Positions 25,951 through 33,655 are shown, counted from the first letter of the stretch. The stretch: 35,122 nucleotides of DNA from an uncultured Clostridia bacterium (GCA_905235625.1 CAJOLX010000012.1:1-35122), one strand, 5' to 3'. The notes: a model not told the origin generated them from the sequence alone. Translations and numbers: made by a program.

Positions 25951-26484
25951 CTATTTAAAGTATTTTTTAAAATGTTTTCTCCACTTATTTACATAAAGTG
26001 TGATAAGGCGCGTGAGCGCGAAGTCATAAAAGACAAAAGCGAACGCTCCGAGCCCGAGAAGCATGACCGCTCCCCACATTCCGTATTCGTCCATTTCGTC
26101 AAGCGTCAGCCCCATTAGTCCTATCATAACGGCGTATGAAGCGGTCATGGAAGCGAGAAAAACGGCGAGCTTTATAAGCATTGCGGGAAATGCCGGAACG
26201 TGAGCCTCAATCGCCGCTTTAAGTATGGGATAATAGCCGAAAAACGCAAGATACATGGCGGCAACTTCTTTTTCGGGCACGAGGAATATGCCCAGCAAGG
26301 AAACGACGGCATAAACGCCGAACGCCCATTTTTTATCCGTTTCAACCACCATTATTATCAGCAGCGCTCCGGCGAAAGCGGGCAGCGCGTAAGTCATGAA
26401 CGGCACGAGCGCCACCGATATAAGCACGGTGAGCGACAGGGCGGCTGTAATGCCGCCGAGCGCGCATTTTGAAGTATGTTTCAT
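25951..26484 (-). CDS. Small integral membrane protein of unknown function
   Basis: The 177-residue product is strongly hydrophobic with about five or six membrane segments (roughly 9-30, 33-48, 53-70, 75-92, 100-126, 135-160) and a basic C-terminal tail (NKWRKHFKKYFK). The look is that of small substrate-binding (S-component-like) or YybS-type membrane proteins, but no diagnostic motif is seen and I do not assign a function. GAGGTGA, which includes the stop of the J-like gene, serves as ribosome binding site. It is the last of a three-gene operon. Confidence 0.8.
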   Translation of the reverse strand: MKHTSKCALGGITAALSLTVLISVALVPFMTYALPAFAGALLIIMVVETDKKWAFGVYAVVSLLGIFLVPEKEVAAMYLAFFGYYPILKAAIEAHVPAFPAMLIKLAVFLASMTASYAVMIGLMGLTLDEMDEYGMWGAVMLLGLGAFAFVFYDFALTRLITLYVNKWRKHFKKYFK

Positions 26485-26492
26485 TTTTCACC

Positions 26493-27047
26493 TCAGCAGC
26501 AGCTTATAAAATCTCCGCCCATGCATTCGCAGCAGCAGTCGGCGCAGAGGAGCCCCGTGCACATGTCGCACGTGCTGCACTCCCTGCCGGAGGAATGCTT
26601 TTGGCGCGAGGTGCGGTAGCCGCCCGAGCGGGCTCTGTCCGCTCTTTCGCACGCCTGCCTGTAAACGTCGCTTCCGGGGTCCATGTTGTAAGCGCTCCGA
26701 AAGTGGTTTGCCGCTTCGTCGAGCCAGCCTTTTCTCTCGTAAACAACGCCCCTGAGATAATACCATTGGGCGTTGCGCGAAGCAAGAGGTATTCCGTCAA
26801 GAAGCGTTTGAGCGTCTTCAAGCCTTCCGGCGTTGATTTTGGCCTCTATATCGGAAAAATCGTTGCCGACAAACGTGTAGCTGCCCGAGGACTGCATGAT
26901 TATTTCGTCATAAGCCTCGTCGAGCTCCGCAAGCTTGTCGTATCTGCCGGCTTCTCTGTAAGCTCTCGCTTTGCGCTTATAAGCCTCGTCAACAGCCTGA
27001 TGCGACGAGCCTCTCGGCACACCGAGCACGGTATAGGGGTCTGTCAT
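26493..27047 (-). CDS. Degenerate J-domain / TPR / Cys-rich protein
   Basis: The 184-residue product has an N-terminal segment (3-50) that looks like a J-domain (DPYTVLGVPRGSSHQAVDEAYKR, here split by a short variable part) but lacks the HPD tripeptide needed to stimulate DnaK. Residues 66-125 look like tetratricopeptide helices (AQWYYLRGVVYERKG; AANHFRSAY). The last 28 residues hold ten cysteines (CSTCDMC, CADCCCEC, SCC), a probable zinc or iron-sulfur site. It is therefore probably a scaffold rather than a normal co-chaperone, as inference. GGAGGTGA precedes ATG. It lies 15 bases after the DUF5685-like gene and 8 before the membrane gene. Confidence 0.83.
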   Translation of the reverse strand: MTDPYTVLGVPRGSSHQAVDEAYKRKARAYREAGRYDKLAELDEAYDEIIMQSSGSYTFVGNDFSDIEAKINAGRLEDAQTLLDGIPLASRNAQWYYLRGVVYERKGWLDEAANHFRSAYNMDPGSDVYRQACERADRARSGGYRTSRQKHSSGRECSTCDMCTGLLCADCCCECMGGDFISCC

Positions 27048-27062
27048 TTTTTCACCTCCGCT

Positions 27063-27953
27063 TTATTTTACGGTGAATGATTTGGGCTTTTCGGGGCAAT
27101 CAAGATATTTTGAAACCGCTTTGTCCGCGGCGCTCGAAAGCCCGTCAAAAACCACGTTATCTATAATGTCGTCAAATCTTTTGAATTCCGCTTTTTCGCG
27201 CGCTTCGTCCGCGGCGCAGTGAGTCTGATTTAGCAGCGCTCTCGATTCTTTTATGAATTCCTCCCGCGCGCCGGGCTCGCTTATGTCGGGATATTTTTTC
27301 TTAAACGGATTGAAAGCTCCCGTTTTAATGTCTTTGCAGTAATCGTCAACGGCGTCAAGGATGTAAATGTATCTGCCCGTAAGGTAACCGAGGCGGTAAA
27401 GCTCGCTTTCTTTTTCTTCGCATTCGAGCGAAAACAGCCTGCCGAGAGCGTCGGCGGAAGGGTCTGCGCAGGCGTCTATGCCGCTGTCGGGGGCATTCTC
27501 CGCGTCCGCCTGAGCGGCGACGGCGCTTGAAATCGCGGTTTCAATCTCCGGCGCGAGCCTCTTGGCTTTTTTATGCATGAGAGAAACGGCGGGCAGAGCG
27601 AGCAGCGAAAGAAACCGCTTGCCGAATTCTTTATCTTTTATATTGTCTTTCAGCTTATAGTAAACGGTGATTACGGCGCCGTGAGCGCAAAGGTCGATTT
27701 CTCTTTTATCCTCGCAGAAGAAGCATTTTTTAGCCGGATTTAAAGGGCATCTTTTCTGAGTGAACGTGCACGAAGCGGAACCCGCGGCGAGCTTCACCAT
27801 AGCGGCAAAAGCGAAATCATAGCTCAGAAGGAGCCTTCCGAAAACGCCGTAATATTTGCCCAAAGCATTGCACACCGAGCAGTAAATGCCCCTGTAAACT
27901 TCATAATCGGCAACCTTCATTTCCGGCTTGTAAGCCCTGACGTAGCCAAGCAA
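27063..27953 (-). CDS. DUF5685-like protein
   Basis: The 296-residue protein begins MLGYVRAYKPEMKVADYEVY, the signature of DUF5685 proteins of Clostridia. Two Cys groups are visible: CSVC (25-28) and CPLN...CFFC (69-80), possible metal ligands. Two Asp-rich stretches, LKDNIKD (101-107) and DAVDDYCKD (200-208), recall the paired metal-diphosphate motifs of all-helical isoprenoid synthases; this is only inference. The start is TTG 27953 with GGAGG 10 bases upstream; no suitable ATG exists. Function unknown. It heads a three-gene operon with a promoter about 55 bases upstream. Confidence 0.83.
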   Translation of the reverse strand: MLGYVRAYKPEMKVADYEVYRGIYCSVCNALGKYYGVFGRLLLSYDFAFAAMVKLAAGSASCTFTQKRCPLNPAKKCFFCEDKREIDLCAHGAVITVYYKLKDNIKDKEFGKRFLSLLALPAVSLMHKKAKRLAPEIETAISSAVAAQADAENAPDSGIDACADPSADALGRLFSLECEEKESELYRLGYLTGRYIYILDAVDDYCKDIKTGAFNPFKKKYPDISEPGAREEFIKESRALLNQTHCAADEAREKAEFKRFDDIIDNVVFDGLSSAADKAVSKYLDCPEKPKSFTVK

Positions 27954-28006
27954 CCTCGCCTCACCTCCGCCCTTTCAAAACGGCTGCGCTTTTGCGCTCC
28001 GCATCC

Positions 28007-28035
28007 AATATAGTATTTTATAACGATTTGCGCAA
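28007..28035 (-). promoter_or_regulatory. Possible promoter of the DUF5685 operon
   Basis: On the - strand TTGCGC (28030-28035), 17-base spacer, TATATT (28007-28012). No extended -10. It is placed about 55 bases from the TTG start of the DUF5685-like gene. Confidence 0.5.
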
Positions 28036-28178
28036 AAAGGCGTGAACATATTGTAAATTTTACAAATGAAAGCGATAGGAAATCAACAGAATTTAACGGC
28101 GCTCTCTCCGAAAGCGTCTCGGCCGAAAAACGTCAGAAATCGAAAATATAAATAAACGAGCAAAAACATTTTGGAGAG

Positions 28179-28215
28179 AAAAAATACAGGGTGCGAGTTT
28201 TAATGTTCGCACCTT
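28179..28215 (-). terminator. Terminator-like hairpin with no gene upstream
   Basis: AGGGTGCGA (28188-28196) pairs with TCGCACCTT (28207-28215), 9 bp with one G-U pair and a 10-base loop. On the - strand six T follow (A-run 28179-28184) 3 bases after the stem. The stem matches the terminator at 9235-9266. No - strand gene precedes it, so it may end a small RNA or an antisense transcript. Confidence 0.55.
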
Positions 28216-28312
28216 GCTATGTTTATCCATATTCTTTTTTGTTCTTCGCATAATACGGAAGTATCAAAGGGATCATCCTTGATTAATTTTGCGTTTTCAT
28301 GCGTTCTCAGCC

Positions 28313-28341
28313 TTGAGAAATCAAAGGCTTTGTGTTATAAT
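28313..28341 (+). promoter_or_regulatory. Promoter of the epimerase/kinase pair
   Basis: TTGAGA (28313-28318), 17-base spacer, perfect TATAAT (28336-28341) preceded by TGTGT. The predicted start is about 25 bases before ATG 28373, so the leader is short. Confidence 0.8.
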
Positions 28342-28372
28342 GGAAAAAATTTAAACGAAAGCGGTTTTGCCT

Positions 28373-29044
28373 ATGCTCCCTGCGGCGATTTCACCCTCAA
28401 TGATGTGCGCCGATATTTTTAAGACCCGAGAAATTATTGACGCATTTGAAAAAACTGAAACCGAATATCTGCACATTGACGTTATGGACGGCAGCTTTGT
28501 GCCGAATTTTTGCCTCGGCACGGATTATTGCAGGCGACTTAAGGCAGGCACAAGCATTCCGCTTGACATTCATCTGATGGTCAGAGAGCCCGTTAAAACG
28601 CTCGATAAATTCACCTTCGGCAGCGGCGACATGGTTTCGGTCCACCACGAAAGCGACAGCAAAGAAAACGTTTTGAAGGCGCTTGAATTCATAAGGAGCA
28701 AGGGCGCTTCGCCTTTTATAGCGATAAATCCCGACACTCCCGTTGAAACGGTAAACGACTATATCGCAGCCGTTGACGGCGTGCTGTTAATGACGGTTTA
28801 TCCGGGCTTTGCGGGTCAGCAGATGGTGCCGGGCTCCCTCGAGAGGATAACCGCCCTTCGCTCGCTGCTTGACGAAAGCGGCAGACAGAGCGCTCACATT
28901 GAAGTTGACGGCAACGTTAATTACGAAAAAGCTCCGCTGATGAGAAAAGCGGGCGCGGATATTTTTGTCGTAGGCACGTCGAGCGTGCTCGGCGAGGGCG
29001 ACAAGGCGGAAAATATGCTCAAAATGCGCCGTTTGCTCGGATGA
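28373..29044 (+). CDS. Ribulose-phosphate 3-epimerase family protein, AlsE (allulose-6-phosphate 3-epimerase)-like
   Basis: This TIM-barrel enzyme interconverts ketose phosphates at C3 using a metal. The 223-residue product has the family ligands His34 and Asp36 (HIDVMDGSFVPN), His67 (DIHLMV) and Asp179 (EVDG), plus MTVYPGFAGQ (140-149) and VVGTSSV. The N-terminus ISPSMMCADIF is closer to AlsE (ISPSLMC) than to Rpe (IAPSILSADF), so the substrate may be allulose 6-phosphate rather than, or in addition to, ribulose 5-phosphate. ATG 28373 is used; TTG 28367 adds two residues. GAAAGCGG upstream is a weak ribosome binding site. It is followed 13 bases later by a ribokinase-family gene, a likely substrate source. 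Confidence 0.88.
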   Translation: MLPAAISPSMMCADIFKTREIIDAFEKTETEYLHIDVMDGSFVPNFCLGTDYCRRLKAGTSIPLDIHLMVREPVKTLDKFTFGSGDMVSVHHESDSKENVLKALEFIRSKGASPFIAINPDTPVETVNDYIAAVDGVLLMTVYPGFAGQQMVPGSLERITALRSLLDESGRQSAHIEVDGNVNYEKAPLMRKAGADIFVVGTSSVLGEGDKAENMLKMRRLLG

Positions 29045-29057
29045 AAGGAAATTCAAA

Positions 29058-29957
29058 ATGAAAATTCTCGTTTTCGGCTCGTTCAACATTGATAAAGTTT
29101 ACACTCTCAGCCACCTGCCGCAAAAGGGAGAAACCCTTTACTGCGGCGGCTATGAGGTGCACGTGGGCGGCAAGGGATTAAACCAGGCGCTCGCGTTCAA
29201 AAAGGCAGGCGCCGACGTTTACGCGGCGGGTAAAGTGGGCGCCGACGGCGATTATCTGACCGATTATCTCGCCTCGGGCGGCGTTGACGTTTCTCTCATT
29301 GACAAATCGGGAGAATACACGGGCCACACGATAATCGAGGTTGACCCCGACGGGCAAAATCAGATGATACTTTTCGGCGGAGCAAACAGAGAAATCACCG
29401 CCGAATACTGCGACAAAATAATTGAAGAAAACAAAGACGCCGACTTAATACTCATGCAGTATGAAACCTCCTGCGTTGAATATATGCTCCGCAAGGCTCA
29501 CGAGGCGAAAATCCCGACGGCGCTGAACCCCTCCCCTTACGTTGACGAGGTGAAAAATCTGCCTTATTCGCTCGTGGATTATCTGATACTCAACGAATAC
29601 GAGGGGGCTCAAATAAGCGGAGAAACGGACGGCGAAAAAATCGCGAAAGCGCTTTATTCAATGGGCTGCGGCTCGGTCATTCTGACTCTCGGCTCGGAGG
29701 GCAGCATTTTTTACGACGGCGCACAGCTCGCGAAAGCGTCCGCCTTCAGCGTTAACGCCGTTGACACTACCGGCGCGGGCGACACCTTCACCGGCTATTG
29801 CCTTTATGCCCTGCTCAGCGGAGAAAAGCCCGAAGACGCACTTGCCGCCGCTTCCGCCGCCTCGGCGATAGAAGTGATCAAAAAAGGCGCCGCAGAAACG
29901 ATACCGGAAAGACAGGAAGTGCTGGAATTCATGCGCATCCAAGGGCTGTCGTATTAA
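29058..29957 (+). CDS. PfkB/ribokinase-family sugar kinase
   Basis: The 299-residue kinase has the PfkB signatures GGKGLNQA (37-44) and DTTGAGDTFTGY (236-247) with catalytic Asp242, the KGAAETIP segment near the C-terminus typical of ribokinases, and an N-terminal GSFNIDKVY substrate motif. Ribokinase phosphorylates ribose at O5; related enzymes act on other sugars or nucleosides. Paired with an AlsE-like epimerase it may phosphorylate an incoming pentose or ketohexose, but the sugar is not visible from sequence. AAGGA lies 9 bases before ATG 29058, right after the epimerase stop, so the two form one transcript. No transporter gene is nearby. Confidence 0.88.
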   Translation: MKILVFGSFNIDKVYTLSHLPQKGETLYCGGYEVHVGGKGLNQALAFKKAGADVYAAGKVGADGDYLTDYLASGGVDVSLIDKSGEYTGHTIIEVDPDGQNQMILFGGANREITAEYCDKIIEENKDADLILMQYETSCVEYMLRKAHEAKIPTALNPSPYVDEVKNLPYSLVDYLILNEYEGAQISGETDGEKIAKALYSMGCGSVILTLGSEGSIFYDGAQLAKASAFSVNAVDTTGAGDTFTGYCLYALLSGEKPEDALAAASAASAIEVIKKGAAETIPERQEVLEFMRIQGLSY

Positions 29958-29980
29958 GCGAAAAGTATATGGATAAGTAT

Positions 29981-30022
29981 AAAAGAGCCGAGGTAAGTGC
30001 GCCTCGGCTCTTTTTGTTTTTT
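29981..30022 (+). terminator. Strong bidirectional terminator between convergent operons
   Basis: The arms 29981-29993 and 30002-30014 (AGAGCCGAGG/CCTCGGCTCT core) pair over 13 bp with an 8-base loop, and T-runs follow on the + strand. The A-run before the stem gives a T-run on the - strand too, so it may also stop aroF transcripts after they cross the tandem repeat. Confidence 0.93.
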
Positions 30023-30097
30023 AGTTTATGTTTCTTGCAGTTTATATTTCTTGCAGTTTATATTTCTTGCAGTTTATATTTCTTGCAGTTTATATTT
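30023..30097. repeat. 16-bp tandem repeat, four full copies and a partial fifth
   Basis: Unit AGTTTATATTTCTTGC at 30039-30054, 30055-30070 and 30071-30086 is identical; the first copy (30023-30038) has one change (G for A), and a fifth copy is partial (30087-30097). There are no spacers, so it is not a CRISPR array. It lies between convergent genes and could vary in copy number. Confidence 0.95.
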
Positions 30098-30122
30098 TTA
30101 TTTTCCACGTATTATTTTCCGC

Positions 30123-31151
30123 TCAAAGCGCTTCGGCTATGTCATAAATGAGTCTTTCGGTCTTTTCCCAGCCTATGCAGGCGTCGGTGATGCTCTGACC
30201 GTAAACTCCTCCACCGACTTTCTGGCAGCCGTCAACGATATAGCTTTCTGTCATAATGCCCTTAACAAGGCTCTTTACCTTGCTGTCGTATTTCATATTG
30301 AAAACAATCTCTTTGGCAATTCTCGGCTGCTCAAACGGGTCTTTGCCGGAATTCGCGTGGTTGGTGTCGATGACGATAGCGGGATTTTCGAGGCCCTGCT
30401 CATCATACAGCTTGCCGACGTTGATTATATCCTCGTAGTGATAGTTCGGGAAGGATTTGCCGTAGCGGTCGGTGTAGCCTCTGAGAATTGCGTGAGCGAG
30501 AGGATTGCCCTGCGAATGCGCCTCCCAGCCTCTGTAAATGAACGTGTGCTTGTGCTGCGCGGCGTTTATTGCGTTCATCATAACGCTCAGGTCGCCGCTC
30601 GTGGGGTTTTTCATACCTACGGGCACTTCAATTCCGCTTGAGGTGAGCCTGTGCTGCTGGTCCTCAACGCTTCTCGCGCCGATGGCAACGTAAGCCAAAA
30701 CGTCGTCAAGATATTTGTAGTTTTCGGTGTAAAGCATTTCGTCGGCGCAGGAAAATCCCGTTTCTTCAAGCGCTCTCATGTGAAGCTCTCTGATGGCAAT
30801 TATGCCTTTGAGCATATCGGGCTTTGACTCGGGGTCGGGCTGATGAAGCATTCCCTTGTAGCCGGCGCCGGTGGTGCGGGGCTTGTTTGTGTAAATTCTC
30901 GGTATGATGAAAATTTCGTCCTTAACTTTTTCCTGCACTTCTCTGAGGCGGCTTATGTAATCAAGCACGCTGTCTTCCCTGTCTGCCGAGCAGGGGCCGA
31001 TAATCATAACGAACTTGTCGCTTTTGCCCGTGAAAATGTCGCTGATTTCTTTATTCCTTTTTTCAACCGTCTCTCTGAGAGCCGGCTTAAGAGGATACAT
31101 TTCTTTAAGCTCTTTGGGTATGGTGAGCTTTCTTTCAAATATCATGTTCAT
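30123..31151 (-). CDS. aroF: 3-deoxy-7-phosphoheptulonate (DAHP) synthase, AroFGH type
   Basis: This enzyme condenses phosphoenolpyruvate and erythrose 4-phosphate, the first step of the shikimate pathway. The 342-residue product matches the type I AroFGH family: GPCSADREDSVLDY, PRTTGAGYKGMLHQPD, IGARSVEDQQHRLTSSG, GMKNPTSGDL and DTNHANSGKDPFEQP, plus GIMTESY near the end. Enzymes of this class are usually inhibited by an aromatic amino acid; position after tyrA suggests tyrosine but this cannot be read here. The first ATG (31149-31151) fits AAAGGAG 11 bases upstream; a second ATG lies 6 bases on. It begins 3 bases after tyrA and is the last gene of the operon. The symbol aroF is by convention. 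Confidence 0.95.
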   Translation of the reverse strand: MNMIFERKLTIPKELKEMYPLKPALRETVEKRNKEISDIFTGKSDKFVMIIGPCSADREDSVLDYISRLREVQEKVKDEIFIIPRIYTNKPRTTGAGYKGMLHQPDPESKPDMLKGIIAIRELHMRALEETGFSCADEMLYTENYKYLDDVLAYVAIGARSVEDQQHRLTSSGIEVPVGMKNPTSGDLSVMMNAINAAQHKHTFIYRGWEAHSQGNPLAHAILRGYTDRYGKSFPNYHYEDIINVGKLYDEQGLENPAIVIDTNHANSGKDPFEQPRIAKEIVFNMKYDSKVKSLVKGIMTESYIVDGCQKVGGGVYGQSITDACIGWEKTERLIYDIAEAL

Positions 31152-31154
31152 ACG

Positions 31155-32024
31155 TTAATTTTCTCCTTTCGGCTTATCAAAAAGCGCTCTCTTTTCGGTG
31201 GAGAGCCTCATTTTATTTTTCATACCTTCAACGTCGTCATTTTTGAGCATTGAATGGAAAACCTCAAACTCCGCCATAAATTTTTCCATTTGCCTGAGCA
31301 GAGCGTCTTTGTTGAGCATAAAAAGTTCGCTCCACATATCTTCGTTTATTCTCGCTATTCTCGTCAAATCGCGGAAAGAGTCGCCCGTGTAATCCACGAG
31401 GTGGTCGCTCTTTGAGCAGGTCATAAGGCAAATGGCAATGCAGTGAGTAAGCTGAGAAACAAAGCCTATCATTTCGTCGTGCGCCATGGGCGGCAATGAA
31501 GAAATGCGGGCAAACTCCAGAGTTTCACCGACCGCTTTGCAGGTCTCTATGGCTTCAAACGTATTTTTATCGGTAGGCACAACTATGTAGTTCGCTTGGT
31601 AAAAAATAGTTTCGTCGCTGTTTTTTACGCCGTAAACCTCTTTGCCCGCCATGGGATGAGCGGCTATAAACTCAACGTCTTTTCTGATAAGCTCCTGTAT
31701 GTCATAAACGATGCAGGATTTTACGCCCGTTACGTCGGTTATTATGGCTCCGCCTTTAAAAAGATGCTGATTTTCTTTTATCCAAGACACTATGACTCTC
31801 GGATAAACTGCGAATATCACGAGGTCCGCGCTGCCCACAAGCTCCGCCGACGGAGCGACGGCGCCCTTTGAAATAATGCCGTTTTGCAACGCGTATCTTA
31901 TCGTTTCGGGGTCGGTATCTATTGCGCTCACGTCATATCCTTTTTTGGAAAAGCCCTTTGCGTAAGAGCCGCCGATGAGTCCGAGGCCGACTATCAGTAT
32001 TTTTGTTTTCTTATCAAGTATCAT
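31155..32024 (-). CDS. tyrA: Prephenate dehydrogenase
   Basis: TyrA oxidatively decarboxylates prephenate to 4-hydroxyphenylpyruvate with NAD, the committed step to tyrosine. The 289-residue protein has the Rossmann GLGLIGGS (13-20), the substrate motif AAHPMAGKE, and the helical C-terminal SQLTHCIA and DLTRIA. It is a stand-alone enzyme without a fused chorismate mutase or ACT domain. It overlaps aroA by 11 bases. GGAGG is 12 bases before ATG. Chorismate mutase is not visible in the window. Confidence 0.95.
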   Translation of the reverse strand: MILDKKTKILIVGLGLIGGSYAKGFSKKGYDVSAIDTDPETIRYALQNGIISKGAVAPSAELVGSADLVIFAVYPRVIVSWIKENQHLFKGGAIITDVTGVKSCIVYDIQELIRKDVEFIAAHPMAGKEVYGVKNSDETIFYQANYIVVPTDKNTFEAIETCKAVGETLEFARISSLPPMAHDEMIGFVSQLTHCIAICLMTCSKSDHLVDYTGDSFRDLTRIARINEDMWSELFMLNKDALLRQMEKFMAEFEVFHSMLKNDDVEGMKNKMRLSTEKRALFDKPKGEN

Positions 32025-33225
32025 ATTTTATTTTCGCCTCCAGATTGCTAAGGTCGTCAAAAAACGCGGGGTAGCTCTTTGCAACCGCCTCGGCGCCTTC
32101 AATAACGCCGCCCGTAACCGCGCAGAGCACGGAAAGAGCCATAACCGTTCTGTGGTCGTTATGGCCGAAGAAAGGCTCATCGGGCTTTTTGAAAGAGTCG
32201 GAATACACTCTCACTCTGTTTTCGCCGCTCTCCTCAAGCCTTATGCCCGCTTTCGCAAGCTCCTCCGCAACCTCGCCGATGCGGTTGCTCTCTTTGATTT
32301 TAAGCCTTTCGGTGCCCGTAAATTCGCCGCCGCCGTTCATGCCGGCAAAGGCAAACAAAATCGGCGCAAGGTCGGGGCAGTCGGCAAGATTTATGCGGGC
32401 AAATCCGTTTTTGAGCTCTTCAAAATACGAAACGCACGCTTTGTCGCCCTGGAACGAGTTTTCATTAAGACCCTGCACTTCGATATCAAAGCCGAGATAT
32501 TTAAGCGCGTAAAGAAAAGCCGCGTTTGACCAGTCGCCCTCAACGGTTTCATGAAGGGCGCCGTATTTCTGATTGCCGGGCACGGAGAAATTAAGCTCGT
32601 CCGCTTTGTTTATCTTTACACCCGAGCGTGAGATAACGTCGAGAGTCATGTCAATATAAGGCCTGCTCTCAAACGGCGGTATCACCGTAAGCTCGCTCCC
32701 GTCACGCAGCAAAGGCAGAGCGAAAAGGAGCCCCGAAATAAACTGGCTGCTGATATTGCCTTTTACGTGAAATTCGCCTGCGCACAGAGGGCCTTTAAGC
32801 TCGTAGCCGGAGCCCTTGCGGCGCATTATTATTCCCTGTTTTTCGCAAATATCTTCATAAACGGTCATCGGCCTTGACATCAGCCTTTCGCTGCCCGTTA
32901 AAAACGCTTCCTCGCCCGAAAGCAGGCACAAGGGCGCAAACAGGCGCGCGGTTGTGCCGCATTCGCGGCAGTCAAGGCTTATATTTTTTGCCTTCATCGG
33001 GTCAAAGCCCTTTATCTTCACGCTGCCGCCGCCTTTTTGAATAACGGCTCCGAACGCTTCGAGGCAGTCGAGAGTTGCCGAAATATCCCCGGAAAAGTCA
33101 ACGTTTTTGATAACGCTTTTCCCTTCGCTCAAGCCCGCCGCCAACAGCAGACGGTGAGCTTCGCTTTTGGAGGGAGGAGCGTTAACTTTTCCCTTAAGCT
33201 CGGACGGTAAAATTTCAACCTTCAT
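32014..33225 (-). CDS. aroA: 3-phosphoshikimate 1-carboxyvinyltransferase (EPSP synthase)
   Basis: AroA joins phosphoenolpyruvate to shikimate 3-phosphate. The 403-residue protein has PPSKSEAHR near the N-terminus (Lys20, Ser21, Arg25), CGTTARL (in place of the usual NSGT), RPMTVYED, SSQFISGLL, RPYIDMTL, GDWSNAAFL, and RLKIKESNRI near the C-terminus with the DHR motif. Start ATG (33223-33225) gives the normal N-terminus MKVEILPSELKG; the longer in-frame start upstream would add 12 residues from aroQ antisense context. It overlaps aroQ by 11 bases and tyrA by 11 bases, so translation along the operon is tightly coupled. Confidence 0.95.
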   Translation of the reverse strand: MKVEILPSELKGKVNAPPSKSEAHRLLLAAGLSEGKSVIKNVDFSGDISATLDCLEAFGAVIQKGGGSVKIKGFDPMKAKNISLDCRECGTTARLFAPLCLLSGEEAFLTGSERLMSRPMTVYEDICEKQGIIMRRKGSGYELKGPLCAGEFHVKGNISSQFISGLLFALPLLRDGSELTVIPPFESRPYIDMTLDVISRSGVKINKADELNFSVPGNQKYGALHETVEGDWSNAAFLYALKYLGFDIEVQGLNENSFQGDKACVSYFEELKNGFARINLADCPDLAPILFAFAGMNGGGEFTGTERLKIKESNRIGEVAEELAKAGIRLEESGENRVRVYSDSFKKPDEPFFGHNDHRTVMALSVLCAVTGGVIEGAEAVAKSYPAFFDDLSNLEAKIKYDT

Positions 33226-33655
33226 TTTCTTCACCGCAGGCAAGGTAATCCATTGCGTCAAGATAGCCCTTGAGCCCGCGTCCTTTTATCGTTTTAACGG
33301 CGGCAAGCCTTACGTAGCTCGTTTTTCTGAACGGCTCGCGCTCGTCGGGGTCGCTTATATGCACCTCAACGCACGGTATGCCGACCGCCTTGAGAGCGTC
33401 GAGCAAAGCGATGCTCGTGTGGGTGTAAGCGCCGGGATTTATGACTATGCCGTCAAAAACTCCGTAAGCGCTCTGTATTTTGTCAACGAGGTCGCCCTCG
33501 TGATTTGACTGATATATTTCGGCGTAAACGCCCTTTTCATCGGCGTGAGCTCTTATCATCGAGCAGAGGCTGTCGTAGCTGTCGCTGCCGTAAATATCGG
33601 GCTCTCTTATGCCGAGCATATTGATGTTCGGCCCGTTTATTACAAGTATTTTCAT
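33215..33655 (-). CDS. aroQ: Type II 3-dehydroquinate dehydratase
   Basis: AroQ removes water from 3-dehydroquinate to give 3-dehydroshikimate. The 146-residue protein has the type II signatures NGPNINMLGIREPDIYG with Arg17 and Tyr22, QSNHEGDLVDKI, NPGAYTHTS with the catalytic base His79, EVHISDPDEREPFRKTS, and the C-terminal KGYLDAMDYL. Type II enzymes are homododecamers and differ from AroD. Its ATG overlaps the aroE-aroK stop (ATGA) and its end overlaps aroA, marking translational coupling both sides. Confidence 0.96.
   Translation of the reverse strand: MKILVINGPNINMLGIREPDIYGSDSYDSLCSMIRAHADEKGVYAEIYQSNHEGDLVDKIQSAYGVFDGIVINPGAYTHTSIALLDALKAVGIPCVEVHISDPDEREPFRKTSYVRLAAVKTIKGRGLKGYLDAMDYLACGEENEG

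Larger units (their letters stand above)
27954..28372. other. 419-base divergent intergenic region
   Basis: It lies between the - strand DUF5685 operon and the + strand epimerase gene. It holds the promoters of both (28007-28035 and 28313-28341), a terminator-like hairpin on the - strand (28179-28215) and AT-rich sequence. The only frame open across part of it (67 codons, 28219-28422) runs into the epimerase gene in another frame and does not look like a protein. I see no RNA gene that I can name. Confidence 0.6.

Noticed and set aside
28219-28422. 67-codon open frame in the divergent intergenic region
   Set aside because: It has no ribosome binding site, includes the promoter of the epimerase gene and runs into that gene in another frame.
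30023-30097. CRISPR-like array
   Set aside because: The 16-bp units are contiguous with no spacers and no cas genes are nearby.
33226-33261. Longer aroA start
   Set aside because: It lies inside aroQ, adds 12 residues foreign to the family, and ATG 33225 gives the normal N-terminus.
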